Origin: Myxococcales bacterium
Lineage (GTDB): Bacteria; Myxococcota; Polyangia; Fen-1088
NCBI GenBank assembly: GCA_003153875.1
Contig: PMBY01000474.1
Span: 9,232-16,571, forward strand
Direction: 5' to 3'
Length of the DNA stretch: 7,340 nt
Positions 1 to 5,358 of the stretch are shown one piece after another (positions within the stretch are counted from its first letter, which is position 1; each line of letters starts with the position of its first letter). The notes under the pieces were generated by a model. It did no database searches and had not been told where the DNA came from. It worked only from the letters and a program-made list of their open reading frames with translations. Both the position numbers and the translations under genes were made by a program.

Positions 1-1551
1 GCGTGGTACTTCGGCCCTTACCACTCGGCCGGCGCGTGCCGGGAAGCCCTGCGCGTGGTCAACCGCCACTTTCGATTGCGCACATGCACCAACCACGTCC
101 TGCACCACCGCAGCCGCCCCTGTCTGCAGTGTCAGATCAACCGGTGTCTCGGCCCTTGCTGCGTGCCGGTTTCATCGGACGACTACGCCGAGCAGGTGCG
201 CGACGTGCGCCTGTTCTTGCAGGGCAAGAGCGACGAACTTCTGGCCGGGCTGCGCGCGCGCATGCAGGAAGCCGCACGACAGACCCAGTTCGAGCGCGCC
301 AGCATCGTGCGCGACCAGATCCAGGCGCTGGAGAGCGTCTTGCAGTCACAGCGGGTGGTTTCGGCGGATCCGCTCGACCAGGACGTCATCGGCTTTCACC
401 GTGAGGGCATTGCGCTCGAAGTGGTGGTGCTGTCCGTGCGGCAGGGCAAGATGATCGGGAGCCGCGCCTTTTCCTTCGCGCGGCAGGAATTCCCGGACGC
501 CGAGATCTTGTCGAGCTTCCTCGGGCTGCACTACGACCTTGTGCCGGTGCCGCCCGACGAGGTGCTTTTGCCGTTCGCTATCGCCGACGCTGATGTCAAG
601 GCCGAGTGGCTGAGCGACCGGCGTGGCAAGAAGGCCGAGATCCTGGTGCCGGCGCGCGGGCCCCGGCACGATCTGGTGGAGCTGGCGCGCAAGAACGCGG
701 CTGCCAGCTTCGCCAGCCGGCGCAACGCGCGCGACGACGCCCAGGCCACCTTGGGTCGGCTGCAGCGGCGGTTGGGCCTGCCCCGACTTCCGCGCGTGAT
801 CGAGTGCTACGACATCTCGCACATTCAAGGCGCCGAGACAGTCGCGTCGCTGGTGGTGTTTGTGGATGGCCAGCCGGATAAATCGCGCTACCGCACCTAC
901 AAGATCCGGCAGGCCGAGAGCCCCGACGATTTTGCCTGCATGTACGAGGTGCTGTCGCGCCGGTTCCGTCGCGCGCGCGAAAGTATGCAGCAGGAAGAAC
1001 GACTGGATTCCTGGCGTCTTCCGGATCTGCTGGTCGTGGACGGAGGCAAGGGACAACTGGGAGTGGCCCTGGCAGCGGCGCGCGACACCGGCATCGATGT
1101 GCGGCCCGGTGCAGGCCTGCCCATCGTCGCTCTGGCCAAGGAACGCGACACGACGGCGCCGGCTCAGGCGCCGCGCGCGCCTGGCACCGACGAAAAGCCA
1201 GCCGCGGCCGCGCCGGCCGGGCCACAACCGGATCGGGTGTTCTTGCCACAGGCCAAGGACGCGATTCCCATTCGGGCCAATAGCGCGGAGATGTTCGTGC
1301 TGCAGCGCTTGCGCGACGAGGCCCATCGCTTTGCCGTGACCTTTCATCGCAGCCAGCGCAAGAAGCGCACCATCCATTCGGAGCTGTCCCGAGTTTCCGG
1401 CATCGGGCCCGCGCGCCAGCGCGAGTTACTGCGCCATTTCGGCAGTCTGAAGAAAGTCCGCGAAGCTTCGCTCGAGGATCTGATGGCCGTGCCGGGCATC
1501 ACGCACAAGACGGCCAGCGCCATCCACGACTACTTCGCCGCCCATGGGTAG
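1..1551 (+). CDS. uvrC: UvrABC system protein C (excinuclease subunit), 5'-truncated by window edge
   Basis: UvrC makes both incisions around a DNA lesion bound by UvrB during nucleotide excision repair in the cytoplasm. The frame is open from base 1 and gives 516 residues up to the TAG at 1549-1551. Four cysteines at fragment residues 29, 41, 49 and 53 have the spacing (12, 8, 4) of the Fe-S cluster ligands known in E. coli UvrC, which implies about 125 residues, including the GIY-YIG nuclease domain, lie off the left edge. A UVR (UvrB-binding) helix pair spans about 78-113. The RNase H-like endonuclease domain shows its D-D-H triad: D271 in ECYDISH, D347 in VVDGGKGQL and H442 in DEAHRF. Tandem helix-hairpin-helix motifs (SGIGPARQRELL, VPGITHKTA) end the protein. 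An Ala/Pro-rich insertion at about 384-410 is unusual. The GTG at 55 is an internal codon, not the start. Identification is secure. Confidence 0.97.
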   Translation, partial: AWYFGPYHSAGACREALRVVNRHFRLRTCTNHVLHHRSRPCLQCQINRCLGPCCVPVSSDDYAEQVRDVRLFLQGKSDELLAGLRARMQEAARQTQFERASIVRDQIQALESVLQSQRVVSADPLDQDVIGFHREGIALEVVVLSVRQGKMIGSRAFSFARQEFPDAEILSSFLGLHYDLVPVPPDEVLLPFAIADADVKAEWLSDRRGKKAEILVPARGPRHDLVELARKNAAASFASRRNARDDAQATLGRLQRRLGLPRLPRVIECYDISHIQGAETVASLVVFVDGQPDKSRYRTYKIRQAESPDDFACMYEVLSRRFRRARESMQQEERLDSWRLPDLLVVDGGKGQLGVALAAARDTGIDVRPGAGLPIVALAKERDTTAPAQAPRAPGTDEKPAAAAPAGPQPDRVFLPQAKDAIPIRANSAEMFVLQRLRDEAHRFAVTFHRSQRKKRTIHSELSRVSGIGPARQRELLRHFGSLKKVREASLEDLMAVPGITHKTASAIHDYFAAHG

Positions 1552-1585
1552 GGGCGACCTGCGGTCGCCCATCCCGTGGTCGCCC
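1552..1585. terminator. Stem-loop between convergent genes, possible bidirectional terminator or dispersed repeat
   Basis: GGGCGACC (1552-1559) and GGTCGCCC (1563-1570) form a perfect 8-bp GC-rich stem with the 3-nt loop TGC, starting right after the uvrC stop. Outward pairing can continue imperfectly (1542-1551 with 1571-1579, including one G-U pair). A second GGTCGCCC lies at 1578-1585, so the left arm has two possible partners. The position between two convergent genes suits a shared transcription terminator. No T-tract follows on either strand, so it is not a classical intrinsic terminator and could instead be a short palindromic intergenic repeat. Confidence 0.5.
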
Positions 1586-1586
1586 G

Positions 1587-2846
1587 CTATTGCTGCAGAG
1601 TGGTGCTACACCACAGGCGATCATCGCAGTAGGGGTAGAGAGGCGAACCGCAAGGTGAATTGCCCGGATCAGAGCCTTGATACAGGATGGCCTGGGCGTC
1701 GCGTGGGCCGGCGTCGCCGGTGGTGCTCTTCCCGTCGGCGGAGTTGACTTCCATGTCGAACTTGATTTGAGACCCGGCCGTGGGCGGCGTGCCCGGCCAA
1801 GGCAGCTTGAGCTCCACCGTGTAGCCGGTGCTATCTGTGCCAGCCCAGAACAGGCTGGGGTCAAGGGGAGTCTGGCTGCCGTTGACGCCCGAGGCCTGGG
1901 ATTTCACGGCCAGGGGCGGGCTGAGGATCACATGCATGGCCTTGCCGGAATCCTGGGCGGTTCCACCTGAAAGGCCCGAGGTGGTCGAGGTGAAGAGCAG
2001 CTCGACGGCGTCAGCGTTGTAGATGGTGTCGGCACTGGTCGCCGCCACGAACTTCGAATCGATCACGTGGATGAAGGCATGGATGCCAAACGAGTCCCAG
2101 GCCACGCGGGCCTGCGCGCGCTCGGGGTAGTTGCTGGTGCCGGAGTTGTACACCACCACGCGTCCCCCATTGCTGGCAGCGTTGTTGAAGTTGAGTTCAA
2201 ACGAAGGCACGTCGCAGAACTCGGCGTCGTTCCCATCCAGAACCTGGGCGCCAGAGAATGGCGGCAAGGCCGTGCAGGGCGTGGCGGTTGCAGTCGTGCA
2301 GCCTGCTTGCGCGGTGTCAGGGGTACTTCCAGCATCGGCCGGGAGCGTGGTGCAGGAGTCACCCGACGCGTTGGCGACACACAGACCAGCCGAGCAGCAG
2401 CCGGCGGTACAGGAGTCGCCAGCGCAACACGATTCACCCACCCCGCCACATTGAGTGCAGACCCCGTTCGAGCATTGGCTGCTCGAATCGGTGCAAGACG
2501 GATCGCCTCGGCAGCAAGGAAGGCCCAAAGAGCCGCAAGCAACACAGTTTCCCCCGCTGCACACGCCGCTGCCCAGGCACTGGTCGCCCGGACAGCAGGC
2601 CTGGCCGGTATTGCCGCAGTTCTGGGAAGAGCTGGTGCCGGTTTCGGTGTTCCCGCCGGTGGCAGTGTCCCCGCCGGTCGCGGTGCTGCCGCCGGTCGCG
2701 ATGTTCCCGCCGGCGGTGTCCCCGCCGCTGATCGCCCCGCCCGGGTTTGGGGCTGCAGGCGATCGGGCCGGACGACAATTTGCGACGACTAATGCAAGGA
2801 AAAGCGAAAGCAAGAAATCGGCGCGGTGGTGCTGCATGCGAGACAT
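1587..2846 (-). CDS. Lipoprotein with Gly/Thr-rich tether, cysteine modules and CBM9-like carbohydrate-binding domain
   Basis: A 419-residue predicted lipoprotein. Residues 1-24 form a signal peptide with a hydrophobic core (FLLSLFLALVVA) ending in VANC, so C24 is the likely lipidated residue; Asn at -1 is not canonical. Residues 36-75 are a Gly/Thr-rich linker built on a TATGG-like repeat. Residues 77-166 are cysteine-rich, with three copies of CGxxGxxCCxGDx(1-2)C starting at 77, 104 and 133. From about 196 to 395 there is a beta-rich domain with CBM9-type signatures: LDGNDAEF, ARVAWDSFGIHAFIHVID, ADAVELLF, GYTVELKLPW and IKFDMEVNSADG. CBM9-like domains bind sugars, often the ends of polysaccharides; no catalytic domain is visible. 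The start at 2846 is chosen over an in-frame ATG at 2951 because GGAGGG lies 5 nt upstream and the signal peptide begins there; the longer form would overlap the end of the upstream gene. It is convergent with uvrC. The exact ligand cannot be told. Confidence 0.82.
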   Translation of the reverse strand: MSRMQHHRADFLLSLFLALVVANCRPARSPAAPNPGGAISGGDTAGGNIATGGSTATGGDTATGGNTETGTSSSQNCGNTGQACCPGDQCLGSGVCSGGNCVACGSLGLPCCRGDPSCTDSSSQCSNGVCTQCGGVGESCCAGDSCTAGCCSAGLCVANASGDSCTTLPADAGSTPDTAQAGCTTATATPCTALPPFSGAQVLDGNDAEFCDVPSFELNFNNAASNGGRVVVYNSGTSNYPERAQARVAWDSFGIHAFIHVIDSKFVAATSADTIYNADAVELLFTSTTSGLSGGTAQDSGKAMHVILSPPLAVKSQASGVNGSQTPLDPSLFWAGTDSTGYTVELKLPWPGTPPTAGSQIKFDMEVNSADGKSTTGDAGPRDAQAILYQGSDPGNSPCGSPLYPYCDDRLWCSTTLQQ

Positions 2847-2851
2847 GGAAA

Positions 2852-2857
2852 CCCTCC
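2852..2857 (-). promoter_or_regulatory. Ribosome binding site GGAGGG that fixes the lipoprotein start
   Basis: GGAGGG on the - strand lies 5 nt before the ATG at 2844-2846. It is the strongest Shine-Dalgarno match among the minus-strand genes here and rules in favour of this start over the in-frame ATGs at 2951 and 2837. Confidence 0.75.
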
Positions 2858-2924
2858 GTGGTGGCTCAAGCTTCGGCCACTTTGCGCAGTCTACACCGTC
2901 GAGTGATCGACTGGCAGCACTTGT

Positions 2925-2941
2925 GAGCCGACGATCGGCTC
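2925..2941 (-). terminator. Short hairpin just after the SIR2-like gene
   Basis: A perfect 7-bp inverted repeat, GAGCCGA / TCGGCTC with a 3-nt loop, lies 2 nt past the stop codon of the SIR2-like gene. A second, weaker 5-bp hairpin (GTCGA / TCGAC) follows at 2899-2912. Neither is followed by a T-run, so attenuation or 3'-end protection is as likely as termination. It may partly separate the SIR2-like gene from the downstream lipoprotein gene. Confidence 0.35.
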
Positions 2942-2943
2942 CG

Positions 2944-4092
2944 CTAGCCAAATTGTTCGAGGTAGGTCGTCGTGGAGGCCGGCGTCAAGGTGATCTGCGA
3001 GGCGACTGGTTCCAGGTCGGCGGGGACTTGCTGGATGCGCGGAGCCACGATCTCCAGCCGCCGAAAAGCCGACGAGGCCAGCCACTCTTGGATAATTTCA
3101 TTGACCTCAGCATCGCTCATGCTGCAGCCAATGGCCACCAGCAGGTCCACCTGTTCCAAGTTGGCGCGGAAGTACTCCAAGAACCGTCGCTGCATGAGCT
3201 GCGGATAGGGATCGGTCAGCCGCGTGGCGCTGGCCAGCAGCGTGCGGCGCAGAACCTGTCGCTCGCTGTTCTGATCGATGAAGGGAATTTGGTTGGTCAC
3301 CGACAGGGGATCGGGAGCCAGGCCGGCATCCAGCAATCCTTCGTTGGCGATCTGCAGGGCATCGATGATGGCGTCGAAGCTCTGCGCCTCGGGCTTCAGC
3401 TTGAGCAGGTTCTGGCTGTCGCCCAGGGCGAAGACATCAAGGGCACCGCGGAGCTTGAGCAAGTTGATGCCGGGTGTGCCTGGCGGAAAGAAAGGCAACG
3501 CTGCGTCGGCCAGCTCTTCTTCGCAGAGCACATCCGCGCGCAGGGTGGAGACGATGGTGCCCGGGCCTCTGCGACAGGGCAGGCTGATGGTGCGCGCCGG
3601 GAATCCGCAAGTGACGGGAATGCCGAAGTGGGCGGCCAGGCATTCGACCAGGACGTCGTGATTCACCGAGAAAATCCAAAGAGGCGCGTTGTCTCTGGCC
3701 AGGGCCACCAGGCCTGCGAAGTAGGGAAGACCATCTTGAAACACGCTCCGGTGCGATACCTGGCGGCGGTACAGGGCGAGGGACACGACCTGGGCCAGCC
3801 AGGCATACAGGCTGTGGTAGCTCGGGCCACGCGCATCGCCCGCGCCCTCGATGTATTGCGCCTCCCATTCGCCCAGCAGCGCTTCGTAGTCGAAGTCAGA
3901 GGATTCCAAGCGTCGCGACAGATCGTCGATGACCTCGTCGGGATGACCGAAGCCTCGGCTGCGCCAGGCGGAGTTGATCTTGCGCAGCGATGTTGGTGTC
4001 AGCCAGGCGACGAGCTCGGCGTTCAGCTCCTCGCGCAGGGGCATCCCCAGTTCGCGTGATGCGCCAGCGCCAAGAAGAAGTGCCGTCAACAC
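2944..4092 (-). CDS. Stand-alone SIR2-like protein with altered catalytic motif
   Basis: A 382-residue soluble protein with the motif order of bacterial SIR2-like (NAD-binding Rossmann) proteins. The N-terminus has GAGAS (8-12) followed by GMPLREEL, the dinucleotide loop. FSVNHD (141-146) stands where the family has TTNYD, with N144 conserved. KLRGALD (213-219) stands where the family has KLHGS. IGCSMSDAEVNEII (321-334) matches the late G-x-S-x-x-D-x-x-N segment. Relatives in Thoeris, DSR and prokaryotic Argonaute systems destroy NAD+; true sirtuins deacylate proteins. Here the expected catalytic His is Arg215, so either activity is doubtful. No zinc-binding cysteine quartet typical of sirtuins is evident. 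The start is GTG at 4092 (TTG is the next codon): an in-frame TGA lies two codons upstream and GAGAS must be included. AGGGGG lies 10 nt before it. It sits 29 bp after the rhomboid gene, so co-transcription is likely. Substrate and role are unknown. Confidence 0.82.
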   Translation of the reverse strand: MLTALLLGAGASRELGMPLREELNAELVAWLTPTSLRKINSAWRSRGFGHPDEVIDDLSRRLESSDFDYEALLGEWEAQYIEGAGDARGPSYHSLYAWLAQVVSLALYRRQVSHRSVFQDGLPYFAGLVALARDNAPLWIFSVNHDVLVECLAAHFGIPVTCGFPARTISLPCRRGPGTIVSTLRADVLCEEELADAALPFFPPGTPGINLLKLRGALDVFALGDSQNLLKLKPEAQSFDAIIDALQIANEGLLDAGLAPDPLSVTNQIPFIDQNSERQVLRRTLLASATRLTDPYPQLMQRRFLEYFRANLEQVDLLVAIGCSMSDAEVNEIIQEWLASSAFRRLEIVAPRIQQVPADLEPVASQITLTPASTTTYLEQFG

Positions 4093-4121
4093 TGGTCAGC
4101 GTCCCCCTGCTAACTAGAATT

Positions 4122-5252
4122 CTAAGAGGCGGGTTGAGTCAAGCGGTCACTGCGAGTCAGTAGGAAGCCGACCAAGCCGCCCCCAAAGTGCGCGTACATG
4201 TCAATTCCGGGCACGAACGAGAGCGCCACGTTGATGACCAGCACCAGCAGCAGGCGCTGGCGCAAGCCGCGTGCAATGAGTCGGGGTAGCACCCGCCGTC
4301 GGCCGAGCACGAGCGCCAGGGTTGCACCCATGAGGCCCCAGATGGCGCCTGAAGCGCCCACGCTGTAGGAAGGCAGCCCGCCCATGGCCACGCGCAATCC
4401 GCCTGCAACCGCCGTGGCCAAGCCGCCCCCGAGCGCCGACGCGCAGTACACCGCCAGGTAGCGCCGTCCGCCTAGCAGGGCTTCGAGAAAACTGCCCAGG
4501 CTGTACAGCGCGAACATGTTGACCAGCAGGTGGGTGGTGTTTGCGTGCAAGAAGGCGTAGGTGAAAATCCGCCAGACTTCGCCTCGCCACACCTCGCGCG
4601 AGCCGTTGCTGAGCCAGGCTTTCAGCGTCTGGCCTTGCAGGCCCGAGCCCTCCAAGAAAGCGAAGACCAGAAAGCAGACTGCGATGAGGCCAAAGGTCAG
4701 GCGAGGGAAACGCTTCGACACGGATTGGGCAAACGCGGCGGCTTCGACGCGCTCGCTGCGGCCGCGCTCGATGAGATCGGGAACTTCCTCCGGGGTCAGC
4801 GCCTGGGCCTGGCCCAGCCGCGCGACGGCCGACTCCAGGGGTGCCAGCCGCCGTCCCGCCACCCGCAGCAGCCGCCCGTCGTCGCTGAGTTGGTATACGC
4901 CCAGGTGGTTCTGATTGGGCGCCTCGCGGTCCGCGTCCGCCAGGGCCGCTTGCGCCTCGGCGCCGCCGCCGACCGCTAGCACGAAGAGCAAGCCGGCCTG
5001 GTGCGCGCCCAGAACCCGGTCCACGGCAGCACGAAAATCGACGGGGTTGGAACCGGCATAGTCGAGAACGACCAAGCCCTTGCCCTCGTCGGGCCACTCG
5101 AGCACGGCCAAGCGATCCTGGACCGCCACCAAGGTGGCCCGATCGCGGGCGTGGCCGGCGTCCGGCTTGGCGAGAGCGGCGAGCAAACGATCGCGCAGAT
5201 TCGCCGGCGGAACTGGGGCGGTTGGGTCCAAGATGGTGCAGTCTAGTCCCAC
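4122..5252 (-). CDS. Rhomboid family intramembrane serine protease with a novel N-terminal domain
   Basis: A 376-residue inner-membrane protein. Residues 1-180 are soluble, of a type I do not recognise, with hydrophobic strands LVVLDYAG (60-67) and LLFVLAVGGG (88-97). A first membrane helix is near 184-201. The rhomboid core follows: WRGEVWRIFTYAFLHANTTH (222-241), with the conserved His/Asn set H236, H241 and N245; GASG with nucleophile S301; and AHFGGGLVGFLL with catalytic H355. Rhomboids cut transmembrane helices of substrate proteins within the bilayer. All catalytic residues are present, so it should be active. The GTG at 5252 is chosen because codons upstream of it have poor GC at third positions and look non-coding. 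An ATG at 5360 is possible, adding 36 residues, and no strong Shine-Dalgarno decides between them. It is divergent from the GH43 gene and probably heads an operon with the SIR2-like gene. Confidence 0.9.
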   Translation of the reverse strand: MGLDCTILDPTAPVPPANLRDRLLAALAKPDAGHARDRATLVAVQDRLAVLEWPDEGKGLVVLDYAGSNPVDFRAAVDRVLGAHQAGLLFVLAVGGGAEAQAALADADREAPNQNHLGVYQLSDDGRLLRVAGRRLAPLESAVARLGQAQALTPEEVPDLIERGRSERVEAAAFAQSVSKRFPRLTFGLIAVCFLVFAFLEGSGLQGQTLKAWLSNGSREVWRGEVWRIFTYAFLHANTTHLLVNMFALYSLGSFLEALLGGRRYLAVYCASALGGGLATAVAGGLRVAMGGLPSYSVGASGAIWGLMGATLALVLGRRRVLPRLIARGLRQRLLLVLVINVALSFVPGIDMYAHFGGGLVGFLLTRSDRLTQPAS

Positions 5253-5321
5253 CTGCCGAGAATGCGTAGCTGGTTGCGCGAAGCGGGCGGGGTGCCTCTG
5301 TACCCCAAGTCCGCGGCCCAG

Positions 5322-5327
5322 TACAAT
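5322..5327 (+). promoter_or_regulatory. Possible -10 element of the GH43 gene
   Basis: TACAAT matches five of six bases of the sigma-70 -10 consensus and lies 32 nt before the predicted ATG, which would give a short leader containing the ribosome binding site. No good -35 box is seen at the right spacing. The 106-bp gap it lies in (5253-5358) must also hold the promoter of the divergent rhomboid gene, for which I see no clear element. Confidence 0.25.
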
Positions 5328-5348
5328 CGCGCTTGCCTGCCTCGGGCA

Positions 5349-5354
5349 TAAGGA
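5349..5354 (+). promoter_or_regulatory. Ribosome binding site of the GH43 lipoprotein gene
   Basis: TAAGGA lies 4 nt before the ATG at 5359-5361. It favours this start over the in-frame ATG at 5404, which would give a more usual 24-residue signal peptide but has no Shine-Dalgarno sequence before it. Confidence 0.6.
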
Positions 5355-5358
5355 TCTC

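Noticed and set aside
346..1377. Long antisense reading frame (343 codons) opposite uvrC
   Set aside because: It lies wholly inside uvrC, whose motifs and catalytic triad are clear. High-GC genes commonly have open antisense frames, and its protein shows no recognisable domain.
2847..2951. Longer N-terminus of the CBM9 lipoprotein starting at 2951
   Set aside because: It would overlap the end of the SIR2-like gene, put 35 non-hydrophobic residues before the signal peptide and ignore the GGAGGG site 5 nt before the ATG at 2846.
2455..4059. 534-codon + strand frame across the SIR2-like gene and the start of the lipoprotein gene
   Set aside because: It runs antisense to two genes with clear motifs (GAGAS, SVNHD, CBM9, signal peptide), spans their intergenic gap and has no domain of its own.
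2944..5252. Known antiphage system (Thoeris, DSR, short Argonaute-SIR2)
   Set aside because: No TIR protein, Argonaute or helicase partner is present, the SIR2-like protein lacks the catalytic His, and the flanking genes are uvrC and carbohydrate-related lipoproteins.
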